This document shows positions 21,692 through 31,519 of a stretch of DNA of 64,000 nt, piece after piece. A model generated the notes under the pieces. That model was not told the origin of the DNA. It did not search any database and was given only the letters and a program-made list of their open reading frames with translations. Position 1 is the first letter of the stretch; each line of letters opens with the position of its first letter. The translations under genes and the position numbers were made by a program. Source of the stretch: Cydia pomonella (lineage: Eukaryota; Arthropoda; Insecta; Lepidoptera; Tortricidae); contig NC_084725.1 in NCBI RefSeq assembly GCF_033807575.1, positions 4,251,001-4,315,000 on the forward strand, given 5' to 3'.

Positions 21692-21920
21692 TAGTACATT
21701 ACGATACAAGTGCGAAAAATAGGAAATTCGAAACGAGTGGCGATAAATTAAAACACGACCGAAGGGAGTGTTTTAAATCGACACGAGTTGCGAATTACCT
21801 ATTCGCACATGTATCGTACAACGTTTTACAGTACATATGGCCCTTTAAATGTTCGACACAGTAACGTAATATGCTACTTCTCGCACTAGTGCTATAAAGT
21901 AGCCCCATATGTACTGTAAA
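21692..21920 (+). repeat. 229-bp foldback-type repeat, copy 2
   Basis: Full-length inverted partner of 1050-1278 with two mismatches, 20.6 kb away. See that entry for structure. Confidence 0.7.
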
Positions 21921-22043
21921 AATTATTAAATGCTTCTAACTTTTATTTTAATCAAAGATTCGAAAGAAATTAAAAGGGGCATAGCTGTGGTTGATATACA
22001 ACAAATGGCGTCGAAATATTTTCAATAATGTTACTCGTAATAT

Positions 22044-22166
22044 AGCGTATAGTCGTATAGTCGTATGTAGCGGGGGGACTATAGCCCGAGCCCTCTCGCA
22101 CATGAGAGGAGGCCTGTGCCCAGCAGTGGGACGTATATAGGCTGAATTATTATTATTATTTTTTTA
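22044..22166 (+). mobile_element. Short RTE-like LINE 3' end with 13-bp target duplication
   Basis: Flanked by TTACTCGTAATAT at 22031-22043 and 22167-22179. The body holds GACTATAGCCCGAGCCCTCT, GCCTGTGCCCAGCAGTGGGA and CGTATATAGGCTGAATTATT and ends in ATT repeats, the microsatellite-type tail of RTE elements. An equally short sibling lies at 54340-54464. Confidence 0.8.
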
Positions 22167-22423
22167 TTACTCGTAATATCCAAATAGAACTAAGTTTGTA
22201 TAAAGCGATTTCACGCGGGTCCACCACTTTCGTCTAAAGTCGAATAAAGGCTTAACATGTTTCGATTCGTTTTCGAGGATGAGGAATAATATGTGAGTAA
22301 GTTGTTTCAAAATTTTTGATATGTTCGAGTCTTACTGAAGTTTTATAAATCGAATTATATATTACGTAACACCTATACTCGTATCATATTTATAAGCAAC
22401 AGAGAAAATACATACCAAAAAAA

Positions 22424-23237
22424 AGCGGCCAAGTGCGAGTCGGACTCGCCCATGACGGGTTCCGTACCATTTATGACTAGATCTGGTTCAAACCAATTTT
22501 CGTTGGCAGTTTGCATGGTAATGTATATCATATATTTTTTTTAGATTTTTCATTCCGTTATTTTAGAAGTTACAGGGGGGGGGGGACACTTTTTTTCACT
22601 TTGGAACTGTCTCTCGCGCAAACTATTCAGTTTAGAAAAAAATGATATTATAAACCTAAATATCATTTTTGAAGACCTATCCATAGATACCCCACACGTA
22701 TGGGTCTGATGAAAAAAAATTTTTTTTTTTAATTTTATGGTGTATTAAAAAAAAACTACTTACTAGATCTCGTTCAAACCAATTTTCGGTGGAAGTTTGC
22801 ATGGCAATGTATATCAAATATTTTTTTTAGATTTTTCATTCTGTTATTTTAGAAGTTACGGGGGGGGGGGACACATTTTTCCACTTTGGAAGTGTCTCTC
22901 GCGCAAACTATTCAGCTTAGAAAAAAATGATATTAGAAACCTCAATATCATTTTTAAAGACCTATCCATAGATACCCCACACATATGGGTTTGATGAAAA
23001 AAGATTTTTTGAGTTTCAGTTCTAAGTATGGGGAACCCCCAAAATTTATTGTTTTTTTTTCTATTTTTGTGTAAACATCCTAATGCGGTTCACAGAATAC
23101 ATCTACTTACCAAGTTTGAACAGTATAGCTCTTATAGTTTCGGAAAAAAGTGGCTGTGACAGAATCGGACAGACAGACGGACATGACGAATCTATAAGGG
23201 TTCCGTTTTTTGCCATTTGGCTACGGAACCCTAAAAT
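22424..23237 (+). repeat. Interspersed repeat with GGGTTCCGTA ... TACGGAACCCTAA ends, internally duplicated
   Basis: Starts near GCGGCCAAGTGCGAGTCGGA and GACGGGTTCCGTACC, ends GGCTACGGAACCCTAAAA, so the sub-terminal motifs are complementary. About 270 bp of the interior (from TAGATCT(G/C)GTTCAAACC through a G-run to GATACCCCACAC.TATGGGT) is present twice in tandem, at 22475-22715 and 22760-22995. I recognise this as a very common lepidopteran non-autonomous repeat. The 65-codon frame at 22797 is repeat sequence. Confidence 0.7.
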
Positions 23238-24004
23238 TGGCCTAATTATCGAAGATAATGTTAAGGCACTAATGAAACATATTTATATATATATTGAAAA
23301 TTAACTATATTTCCACTCATTTATTATTACACTACATTATGGATGTAAACTTAAGGTTCGTATACCGTTAGCGCTTGTTGTTAGTTCTGTACTGACATTG
23401 AATTGACCCTTTTGACAGACGTCATTATAATTTCTCATGTACCGTCTCGTACAGATAATACGAAAGAACTTATCAATACAACGGTACCGATAATGGATAA
23501 TAATGGCGTAGGTACTTTAGTTTGGTCACGATTGGATACCGTAGCATGAGAGTAAAGTACAACATTACTGCAAAAGTATTGTTTCGCAACATTACTGCAG
23601 CCGACTCCGGATCTGGGCATCAACATCGATTTAGGCATTTGCAGTAAGCAGTTAGGTCAAAATTTTTTTCGTTATCTTGTTTTTGACCTTTGTCTATCTT
23701 CTGTCAAATAAATAAAGAAAATCGAGTGGTATTGTATGTCTTTTAAGCTGTAGATTATATTTTACATGAGAATAATTAAAAACACAATTTTATCTCACAT
23801 AAACATCTCCACTCCGTAAATTTTTTTGGGAACAAAACACACGACAACGAAAAGAATTTTGACCCAGTTGGCAGGAATGTCACACCGAACTACTGCAGCA
23901 GTAATGCTGGTGTAATCTGTTTGAACAGTATATAAGAGAATATTCACAATATTTAAAATGGACAGTTCATAGCGGAAAACTTTTACATTGTCGCGGACAA
24001 CCCC
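23238..24004. other. No recognisable feature
   Basis: AT-rich DNA with short frames only; no repeat partner was noticed in the window. Confidence 0.4.
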
Positions 24005-24233
24005 AGCTCGTCCCAATGAGTTTTTCGGAACTCGTACGAAATATCATTTGATATTTACCAGTCGCTTTTCGGTGAAGGAAAACATCGTGAGAAAACCGGA
24101 CTAAACCCAATAGGGCCTAGTTTACCCTATGGGTTGGAAGGTCAAATGGCAGTCGCTTTTGTAAAAACTAGAGCCTATGCCATTTCTGCGGATTAGTTGC
24201 CAAGTGGACACCAGGCTTCCATGAGAGATCGTA
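24005..24233 (+). repeat. tRNA-derived SINE family B, headless copy
   Basis: AATGAGTTTTTCGGAACT, then GAAATATCATTTGATATTTA, TTTTCGGTGAAGGAAAACAT and 'GGTTGGAAGGTCAAATGGCA' match the bodies at 45960-46130 and (reversed) 26172-27536. Confidence 0.75.
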
Positions 24234-24378
24234 GGCCGCCTTTACACCTGTAAGTTTTACTTACGTAAGTAAGGACAAAGCTATTTGTTAGAATGAGATA
24301 ATGATATTCATCCCTCACTCTATAGTATAGCAGTGTCCCTACTTACGTAAGTAAAACTTACAGGTGTAAAGGCGGCCG
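24234..24378. mobile_element. MITE with 40-bp inverted repeats
   Basis: GGCCGCCTTTACACCTGTAA on the left is mirrored exactly by TTACAGGTGTAAAGGCGGCC on the right, and the match continues inward through TACTTACGTAAGTA. It sits at the 3' border of a SINE B body; a CGTA may flank both sides. Confidence 0.85.
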
Positions 24379-24779
24379 TAGAAGAAGAACTTTTATTTTA
24401 CATAGTAATATAGGTATAAGTACGACATAAGTAATACATTATGATGATTGTAATTTTTTTTTATATATTTTCATAGTTTTGCTCGAAAACCGAACTACGA
24501 GTAAAAAGGTAATGCAAGATATTCGTTTATATCTAACGGACGATATTTTGTGTGCACTGGGCTCAGCTGGGGAACAATGTTAAAAGCACATTTAGTTCAC
24601 AGGGAACATCTAAACGATGCCGTTATTTTCACTAAAGATAGCAACTATCGTAAACAAAAAGAAGTTCACTTTGTATAGGTTTAAATAACCTACGTATCTA
24701 TTTTCTTTGCTTTTGAGTATCGCCGACAAAGTTGCTGAAGTACTGTCAGCACCAGATAGTGACAGCTAAAGTGGTGAAA

Positions 24780-25050
24780 TATCCCATTTACTTGGGGGTC
24801 GGCCCTCCCTGATTTCTTCTTCCATTGTGCACGGTTTAGTGTTAGTTAGGTGTGCGTCATTTATCCCTTTCTCTCTCAGGCTTTTTTCCACCCGTCGTCA
24901 ACCAAGTGGTAGGTGGTCTCCCGCTTCCTCGCGTCATCGTAGGCATCGCTAAGGCTACATTGACCATATGTTCTGGAGGTCGTCTCTGAATGTGCCCGTA
25001 CCACCGTAAACGTTTCTCAAAAAGTTTATCTATTCTCGGTGCGACTTTGC
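24780..25050 (-). mobile_element. Retrotransposon tail fragment ('CCATTTACTTGGGGTCGGC' family)
   Basis: CCCATTTACTTGGGGGTCGG and 'CACGGTTTAGTG', then 'CCACCCGTCGTCAACCAAGTGGTA' and a GTAGGCATCG block recur at 32875-33015 and, more diverged, 28015-28200. Three fragments of one family. Orientation is a guess from the poly-T side. Confidence 0.45.
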
Positions 25051-25084
25051 AACCGTCCCTGATGAACTGGTTTCTAATAAGTTT

Positions 25085-25200
25085 TATTTATTTATTTAAA
25101 CTTAATTTCCAAAATACAAGAATAATGTACAAATGGAGGATTTAATGTCTAATGGAATTCTCTACCAGTCAACCATCGGCCTAAACAGAGACATGTAAAA
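25085..25200 (-). mobile_element. LINE or SINE tail ('TACCAGTCAACCATCGG')
   Basis: ATTTATTTATTTAAACTTAA and 'TCTCTACCAGTCAACCAT' are the complement of the tail at 55868-55965. A weaker trace lies at 35435-35480. Confidence 0.45.
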
Positions 25201-25289
25201 ATGGTACACGGAGATGAATACCAAATTTTCCAACGGGCCCCTAATCAGGCCCTAATCAGTCCCCTTAGTCGTCATGCCTACATTATGTC

Positions 25290-25565
25290 AAGGTTTCGGA
25301 AGTGGAAAGTGCGGAAATAAGCACTTTCCGACTAGTGCGGGAAAGTAGCACCACAGAGTTCTGTGTTAAAATTCGATGGTGCTTTAATTTATCACCACTC
25401 GTCGCGAATTTTCTACTACCCGCACTTGTACCCACTCCATACAACTGGTTATTAGCCCGAAAGTCTTTATGGTGACCTTTCCCTAGTCGGAAAGTGCTTA
25501 TTTCCACACTAGTCGGAAAGTGCTTATTTCCGCACTAGTACGGGAAAGTAGCACCATATGTACTG
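25290..25565. repeat. Foldback-like repeat with AAAGTGCTTATTTCCGCACT motifs
   Basis: GGAAAGTGCGGAAATAAGCA with its complement occurs at both sides, and AGTCGGAAAGTGCTTATTTC is repeated twice in a row near 25487-25535. Related in style to the 229-bp family next door. Confidence 0.55.
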
Positions 25566-25566
25566 T

Positions 25567-25787
25567 AATAGTACATTACAATACATATGCGAAAAATAGG
25601 AAATTCGAAACGAGTGGCTATAAATTAAAACACAACCGGAGGTAGTTGCAGATTACTATTCGCACATGTATCGTACAACGTTTTATAGTACATATGGCCC
25701 TTTTAATTTTCGACACAGTTACGTGATGTGCTAATAATCGCACTGGTGCGGTAAAGTAGCATAATTTGTACTGTAAAATTAATTACT
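25567..25787 (+). repeat. Diverged copy of the 229-bp foldback family
   Basis: Same order of blocks as 21692-21920 (TAGTACATTAC, GAAATTCGAAACGAGTGGC, GCACATGTATCGTACAACG, TACAGTACATATGGCCCTTT-like) with many substitutions and a deletion near 25645. Confidence 0.7.
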
Positions 25788-26171
25788 TAAATACTTAGCA
25801 CATTAAGCTTACTTTTTGCCTGTCTAATCTTTATTACCTAATAGAAATTCTAAATCACTCGGCCTGGTCTTAAATCCCGTTAGTTTTATTATACAACTGG
25901 GAGTCTCTAAATCCAGCATATTGCCATCGTAAACTGCGATACTATTACATAAACAAGGATTTACTCCCTAGTGCGGAAACTAGAACCGCGGGTTAGGGAT
26001 CGTAGATTTTCTATTAATGATTTGATAAAAATAACTACTAACATTGTTATTTATGTAACGTACTCATTTAAAACAAGTTCTTTTCTTCATCCTCGCGTTG
26101 TGTCGGTATTTTGCCACGGCTCATGGGAGCCTGGGGTCCGCTGGGCAACTAATACTGCGAATTGGCGTAAG

Positions 26172-27536
26172 CACTAGTTTTTACGAAAGCAACTGCCACC
26201 TGACCTTTCAACCCAGACAGTGAAGTAGGCCTTATTGGAATTAGTCCTTTTCCTCACGATGTTTACCTTCACCGAAGTGAGAGTCAGAATCGCGGGTGTA
26301 CCTAAATAAAATCAAATGAAAAGCATACCATATTTTTGTACCTAATTTGTACTATTTAGTACCTCGTTTAAAAAAAATTGTACCTCACGGTACGTAAAGT
26401 TATGATCAAAAAACAGGTCACCCGCCATCCTGACAGTCAGAATGGCGGGTGTACTTTATTACGCTATGTTCCCGTGGTTATTGATAAATTCTATAAAAGC
26501 CAAATTTTTGTACCTTTTTTGTACCTTCATATTCAATTATAATATGAGTCATTTTATTTGTGCTTTCCAAGTTTTACTCATTTTATATTTTGCTTGCTAT
26601 TATAATTTTGCAGGCGTTATAATTTTTCAAGTTATCGATTTAATTTTTAAGAAAAAACGCTAAGGTACAATTATTTTTATTACGCCAGGATTTAGTACCT
26701 TTAATGTTTAATCTGTTAAGTTCAAATAAATTAGAAAATCATGTCTTAAAAATGATTTTTCTTAGGAAGATTTCTTTGAATTAGCGCCTAGCCTTTTTTA
26801 ACGCTAAGGTACAATTATTTTTATTACGCCAGGATTTAGTACCTTTAATGTTTAATCTGTTAAGTTCTAATAGCTCAGAAAATCATGTCTTAAAAATGAT
26901 TTTTCTTAGGAAGATTTCTTTGAATTGGCGCCTAGCCTTTTTTAAGACATGATTTACTGAGTTATTTGAATTTAACAGATTAAACATTAAAGGTACTAAA
27001 TCCTGGCGTAATAAAAATAATTGTACCTTAGCGTTTTTTCTTAAAAATGAAATCGATAATTTGAAAAATTATAACGCCTGCAAAATTGTTATAGCTAGAA
27101 AAATATAAAATGAGTAAAACTTGGAAAGCACAAATAAAATGACTCATATTATAATTGAATATGAAGGTACAAAAAAGGTACAAAAATTTGGCTTTTATAG
27201 AATTTATCAATAACCACGGGAACATAGCGTAATAAAGTACACCCGCCATTCTGACTGTCAGGATGGCGGGTGACCTGTTTTTTGGTGATAACTTTAAGTA
27301 CCGTGAGGTACAATTTTTTTTAAAGGAGGTACTAAATAGTACAAATTAGGTACAAAAATATGGTATGCTTTTCATTTGATTTTATTTAGGTACACCCGCG
27401 ATTCTGACTCTCACTCACCGAAACGCGACTGGTAAATATCAAATGATATTTCGTACATAAGTTCCGAAAAACGGGGTTTGAACCCGCGACCTCCGGATTG
27501 AAGGTCGCATGCTCTTACCACTAGGCCATCAGCGCT
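26172..27536 (-). repeat. tRNA-derived SINE family B, split by a palindromic element
   Basis: The SINE body (CGAAAGCAACTGCCACCTGA to CCTTCACCGAA) stops at 26276 and resumes at 27415 with TCACCGAAACGCGACTGG, then TAAGTTCCGAAAAACGGGG and the tRNA-like head with B-box complement GGTTTGAACCC and A-box complement TTACCACTAGGCCATC. The insert between them shows the order of events: SINE first, palindrome second. Confidence 0.85.
26277..27414. mobile_element. 1138-bp palindromic (foldback-type) DNA element with 8-bp target duplication
   Basis: Flanked by TCACCGAA on both sides (26269-26276, 27415-27422). The ends are GTGAGAGTCAGAATCGCGGG and its exact complement. The two arms, 26277-26750 and 26941-27414, are 474 bp each, stay in register throughout and differ at few bases. 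The 190-bp centre contains a second, direct copy of the inner 140 bp of the left arm. About 145 bp in from each end lies a 33-bp palindrome (CACCCGCCAT..ATGGCGGGTG) that resembles the outer terminus, suggesting a nested end. No transposase is present; the mirrored 73-codon hydrophobic frames at 26442-26663 and 27028-27249 exist because the arms are complementary. An 8-bp duplication suits hAT or P-type transposases; the family is unassigned. Confidence 0.85.
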
Positions 27537-27624
27537 TAAACTTACTTTACTTAACTAAACAGATTATATTGGTAATAATAAAACCTTATTTCTGTATCGA
27601 TTATTTTACATAATGCCTCTGTCG

Positions 27625-27710
27625 TGGCCAGGCCGCGTAGCCAACGTGCCAATCGTTAACGCTCCGCAGCGTATCGTAGTCGTTAATTTATTTTTCAACT
27701 CACTGAATTA
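27625..27710. repeat. Fragment of a 'GCGTAGCCAACGTGC' MITE
   Basis: GCCGCGTAGCCAACGTGCCA, then 'TTAACGCTCCGCAGCGT', matches 61005-61040 in the same orientation. Only one end is present here. Confidence 0.5.
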
Positions 27711-28014
27711 AATCCGACACAAAAGTTTAACAAAGTGACCTTCTCCTGTCTGCCCATTCGAAAATAAAATATTCGTCTCAATCCTCAAAACTTATTATAT
27801 TGCGCAAACCTTTAGATCCATCAAAGGGTAAAAACATTTTATACAAAAATATTGTAGATCTTAAAACACCAAGTTTTATTTAAATTCCGCTCAAGTGGTT
27901 ATCAACTTGCTTCTGCAAATGGCTTTGAACTCAGGATTGTCTTTCTTGTGCCTTTAAAGGACACAAACCTTTACAAACTTCTATCAGATTTGCAAAATTT
28001 AAACAAAAATTTCA

Positions 28015-28200
28015 CTTTATGGCAGTCATCATTCGCTTGCCGTTATCCCATTCATTTGGGGTCGGCGCAGCATGTCTTTTCCTTCCATATCTTTCTGTCA
28101 CCCGTCATCTCATCGTTCACTCACGTTCGTTTCATGTCATCTCTCACACAATCCATCCACCGTTTCCTAGGTTTTCCTCTGCCGTTCCATCGCATGGCAG
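28015..28200. mobile_element. Retrotransposon tail fragment related to 24780-25050
   Basis: CCGTTATCCCATTCATTTGG and GGTCGGCGCAGCATGTCTTT, then a CCATCCACCGTTTCCTAGG block. Weak match to the 24780 and 32875 fragments. Confidence 0.35.
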
Positions 28201-28364
28201 TAAAAGTACTATAAAATGATTTAATTTAATACAATTCTTAAAAAAAAGTTAGAGTAAGATAAAACATTACCAAGTTAAATATGCTAATGACTTAGATGAA
28301 AATTACCGTGACTTCATACGTCAAATTTACGTACAGCCAAGTTATTAAATATTGACACGGACGA

Positions 28365-28445
28365 AGTGCAAAAAATATGACAATTGTACACATTATCTTA
28401 ATGTTTTTAATCTTAATTTTTGGCACTTTGTCCGTACCGATATTT
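28365..28445. repeat. Small imperfect inverted repeat
   Basis: TTATTAAATATTGACACGGAC against GTCCGTACCGATATTTAATA, with GAAGTGCAAAAA against TTTTTGGCACTT inside. Possibly a minimal MITE. Confidence 0.5.
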
Positions 28446-28458
28446 AATACCTTGATTG

Positions 28459-28592
28459 TACAGTCAAGTGTAAAAATATGGGTGCATTTACTCAAAAATA
28501 TGTCCCATAGCATCTTATTCCAGTGTAATAAGAGCGTAGTACCATATTTATGAGACGATTCTTTCGATACATATTTTTGCACTTGACTGTAC
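28459..28592 (-). mobile_element. MITE with TACAGTCAAGTG ends, copy 1
   Basis: TACAGTCAAGTGTAAAAATA on the left is mirrored by TATTTTTGCACTTGACTGTA on the right (134 bp). The reverse complement matches 47452-47586 closely, including GTCTCATAAATATGGTACTA. Confidence 0.8.
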
Positions 28593-28599
28593 CTAGCCT

Positions 28600-28996
28600 A
28601 CATAGCTAGCAAACCAGCTGAAAATATAAATTTGTAGTTACCACCCTGTATAAGCATAATGATATTTATTCTCGGACCTCGAGGTAACCCTTTAAATACA
28701 CAGACTTAGATGTGAATTATAATTTAACCCTTTCGGCTAAAATTACGTTTATCTACAGCTTTGCATTTAAATTACCTAAGTGAAGGTAGGGTAAAGTTGT
28801 AGAAACTTACTGTTAGAGTTTAAGATACAATTCCTATTGTTAAACAGCCTAACTTCAATAGTGGATAGCCTGTTTGTCATCTATATTGCTTGGAAATAAT
28901 ATGAAAGTTGGCAATTGTTAAGACAGTGTCCGGTAGTGGGACATTTTGTTATCAATTCATTAAAAGTATAGCTTTTGCCACCACCATTTTGTATCT
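28600..28996. other. No recognisable feature; target site of a LINE at its right end
   Basis: AT-rich DNA ending in the target duplication of the adjacent LINE. Confidence 0.45.
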
Positions 28997-29006
28997 ATTA
29001 ACTGAC

Positions 29007-30206
29007 TTTTTTTTTTTTTTTTTTAATAGCCTATCTTGTGTCCCACTGCTGGGCAAAGGCCTCCCCTTTTTTCCGCCACTCATCACGGTTTGAAGTATGT
29101 TCCCGCCAGTCTCTGCAAAAAGCGTCGAGGTCATCCCGCCATCTCTTTTTTGGTCTGCCTCTGCCCCGGCTAATCTGCGGTATCCATTCGGTAGCCAATT
29201 TGGCCCACCGATCCGGGTGCATACGGCAGACGTGTCCTGCCCAACCCCACTTAAGCTTAGCGGCCTTAACACCCACATCTATAATACCAGTTCTGGAGCG
29301 CAGTTCGGTGTTCCTAACTCGATCGGTTCTCCGAACCCCTAGTATGCTGCGCTCCATTGCTCGCTGGCAAATCTTGAGTCGGGACTTCTGGGCTTCCGTT
29401 AATGACCAAGATTGGGCGCCGTAGGTTAGGATAGGCAGGATACACATGTCGACGAGTTTGCGCTTTAGTGTCAGTGGAAGGTTGCCCTTCATTAGTGCCT
29501 TCATGGACCAGAAGCTCTTCCAGGCATTTTCGATGCGTCGGTCGATTTCTTTAGACTGCCTGTCATCGAAGGATGCTATCTGGCCCAAGTATATGTATTC
29601 GTCGACATATTGGATATCTTGCCCATCAACCTTGACTCCACGTTTCGCGCCATTGGTCATTAACTGGGTTTTGGCCCTGTTCATTTCGAGTCCGACTTCA
29701 AGACTTGCCGTGCTAAGGTCTTGTAGCATTTGTTCTAGCTGGGGTGCAGTGTGGGAGAACAAAACTATGTCGTCGGCAAAACGCAGGTTAGTTAACCTTT
29801 TGCCGTCGACGTCAATGCCCATTGTTTCCCACTTGGTCGCTAGCTTTTGGAAAATCTGTTGTAAGCACGAGGTGAACAATTTCGGAGATAGCGGGTCGCC
29901 TTGCTTGACTCCCTTTTCAATGCGAATTTTAGGGCCAGGAACATGTAATTTAATGCTTGCTGTGCTTTGCCGATAAATGGTTCCAACGAGTTCAACATAT
30001 GCATTGTCGATACGTTGCTCACGCATTGCGGAGAATACAGCAGAATGCTTGACACTGTCAAACGCTTTGCTGTAATCTACGAAAGCCAGGTATAGTGGTA
30101 TTTTGAACTCGTTAGACTTTTCCATTATTTGATTTATGCTGTGAAGGTGATCTGTAGTGGAAAAACTTGGACGGAAACCGGCTTGTTCTGGGGGCTGGTC
30201 TTTATC
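29007..30206 (-). mobile_element. 5'-truncated RTE-like LINE with 10-bp target duplication
   Basis: Bounded by ATTAACTGAC at 28997-29006 and 30207-30216. On the minus strand it begins directly inside the reverse-transcriptase domain at 30206, ends in a TAG followed by only six bases, and carries an 18-base A tail (the T run 29007-29024). Clean borders and an uninterrupted frame point to a young insertion. The 3' end (GGACACAAGATAGGCTATT plus poly-A) shares the 'CAGTGGGAC' phrase with the short RTE tails at 22044 and 54340. Confidence 0.9.
29031..30206 (-). CDS. LINE reverse transcriptase, N-terminally truncated
   Basis: An open frame of 391 codons without a native start (the first internal ATG is at 30125). 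It would copy the element's RNA into DNA at a nicked chromosomal target. Visible reverse-transcriptase blocks in order: 'EQAGFRPSFSTTDHL', 'AFVDYSKAFDSV' (motif A Asp), 'KQGDPLSPKLF' (motif B) and 'LRFADDIVLF' (motif C; FADD, with both catalytic Asp present), then the thumb-side 'EYIYLGQI'. The C-terminus has 'WGWAGHVCRM' and 'RGRGRPKKRWRDDL', a pattern I know from RTE and related clades. The apurinic endonuclease and finger part are missing because of 5' truncation, so the protein cannot support retrotransposition alone. Clade assignment is likely but not tested by phylogeny. Confidence 0.85.
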   Translation of the reverse strand, partial: DKDQPPEQAGFRPSFSTTDHLHSINQIMEKSNEFKIPLYLAFVDYSKAFDSVKHSAVFSAMREQRIDNAYVELVGTIYRQSTASIKLHVPGPKIRIEKGVKQGDPLSPKLFTSCLQQIFQKLATKWETMGIDVDGKRLTNLRFADDIVLFSHTAPQLEQMLQDLSTASLEVGLEMNRAKTQLMTNGAKRGVKVDGQDIQYVDEYIYLGQIASFDDRQSKEIDRRIENAWKSFWSMKALMKGNLPLTLKRKLVDMCILPILTYGAQSWSLTEAQKSRLKICQRAMERSILGVRRTDRVRNTELRSRTGIIDVGVKAAKLKWGWAGHVCRMHPDRWAKLATEWIPQISRGRGRPKKRWRDDLDAFCRDWREHTSNRDEWRKKGEAFAQQWDTR

Positions 30207-30274
30207 ATTAACTGACTAAAATATTAAAAAATAAATTTTGGCAAACTGTACTATTCTACCATGGGCAACTAATT

Positions 30275-30520
30275 CTTATCGAGACAATTCCAAAAACACA
30301 ATTAGTTTGCGTTGTTTCATCACAATTCCTATAGCCACCTCCTGTCTCCATCATCAGATCAGCTCGACGGTATCATAATATTACATTATCACCCAACTTA
30401 CAATAATTTTTCAAGCTAAATTGGATATCAGGGAGTGGTTGAAAAATGGTTTGCAAGATTTGAAAAAAAAAGTTATATCGGAACATGTCAAGTTAAATAA
30501 ATAGCTTGTAATAAAAATCT
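30275..30520 (+). repeat. Dispersed repeat, 'CATCATCAGATCAGCT' family, copy 2
   Basis: Starts near CTTATCGAGACAATTCC and ends CAAGTTAAATAAATAGCTTG; matches 6035-6260 block by block. It begins about 60 bp after the LINE insertion. Confidence 0.65.
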
Positions 30521-31400
30521 ATTTCTAGCCACGCAGGTTGCTGTTTCTCAGGTTCCCTTAATATTGAAAGTATAATATATAAAATTAATAAACACGATGT
30601 ACTCGTATGATTAACAAAATTGGTCATGATCTTCCTCAGTTTATATAAAATCCTTTTGCAAGCAGCTGGCTTAGCAAATAACATTTGTTTATTTAAATTA
30701 GTCGTCACAAGTTAGTAGCATGTATAAAACATTAAGCTAGCTATTAATTTTCTTTTAATTTTCTTTTATATAGAAAAAAAGAGATGCACATCGGTGTTAG
30801 TTAAACAATAAAGTTAAATTTCTTCTTAAAATACATTTATGTGAGATACCATATTCAAGTCAGGTTTTTAATATGCTTTAATAGCTATTGGCTTAAAGTG
30901 TGGGATCAACCCTGAGCGACGATTATTAGAACGAGCTTGAAATAGCTAGAACGTGTTCAACGATGACACTTATGACATGCTTATGACTAGAGAAGAACAA
31001 AGAGTGTTGAGGACTTGGCGATATTTTTAAAACAAGTATACGATACCGTAAACACAACGCTTATAGATAACGACAGATCGGCATTTTACACCCTTAAAAC
31101 ATGTTCCAAGTTTAAAATTATCATTGAACAAAAGGCGGTAAAAGAGACCATAAAAATTCTTTATTGATCAGCATAAAACGTGTTTTTATTCGCGCGTGCC
31201 ACTTGTTTCATCCCGGTTTATTGTACAGTAGCTAAAAAGGAGAAGCATTCAAAATGGCCTGTGGATGACTTTTTTGACAACACTATTAAATCGTAATTAT
31301 GTTCCGTTTAAACCGTTCATTACACAACTTCAGCTACTGACTGTACGAAAACTGCTTCGTTACGCATCGAGGCCATTACGAGTTCCAACGAATGCCCTTG
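30521..31400. other. No recognisable feature
   Basis: AT-rich DNA without repeat partners or coding signal that I can support. Confidence 0.4.
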
Positions 31401-31418
31401 GATTTCAAAACGCTCCCC

Positions 31419-31432
31419 GTTGCCATGGCAAC
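31419..31432. promoter_or_regulatory. Perfect palindromic X-box (RFX-type) motif
   Basis: GTTGCCATGGCAAC fits the RFX consensus GTNRCC-N2-RGYAAC on both strands. RFX factors control ciliary and some neuronal genes in insects. It lies about 4.3 kb upstream of the first recognised Beat exon and 56 bp upstream of a TATA-like box. Function is inferred only. Confidence 0.4.
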
Positions 31433-31487
31433 GCCTCCGGTAATACATATTGTAAATTGCGTTTCAAGATCAAAGATGAAAGGAATA

Positions 31488-31498
31488 TATATAAAAGG
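31488..31498 (+). promoter_or_regulatory. TATA-box-like sequence
   Basis: TATATAAAAGG is a strong match to a TATA box. In an AT-rich genome such matches arise by chance; its spacing from the X-box at 31419 is the only reason to note it. A transcript starting near 31520 would reach a possible donor AGCAG|GTACCG near 31563, without an ATG. Confidence 0.25.
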
Positions 31499-31519
31499 AA
31501 TCCTACAATTCGATAAAAG

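Noticed and set aside
26442..27249. Two nearly identical 73-codon hydrophobic frames facing each other
   Set aside because: They are the same palindrome arm read from each strand; membrane-like composition follows from AT richness.
29038..29976. Plus-strand frames of 128 and 176 codons
   Set aside because: They are antisense shadows of the LINE reverse transcriptase.
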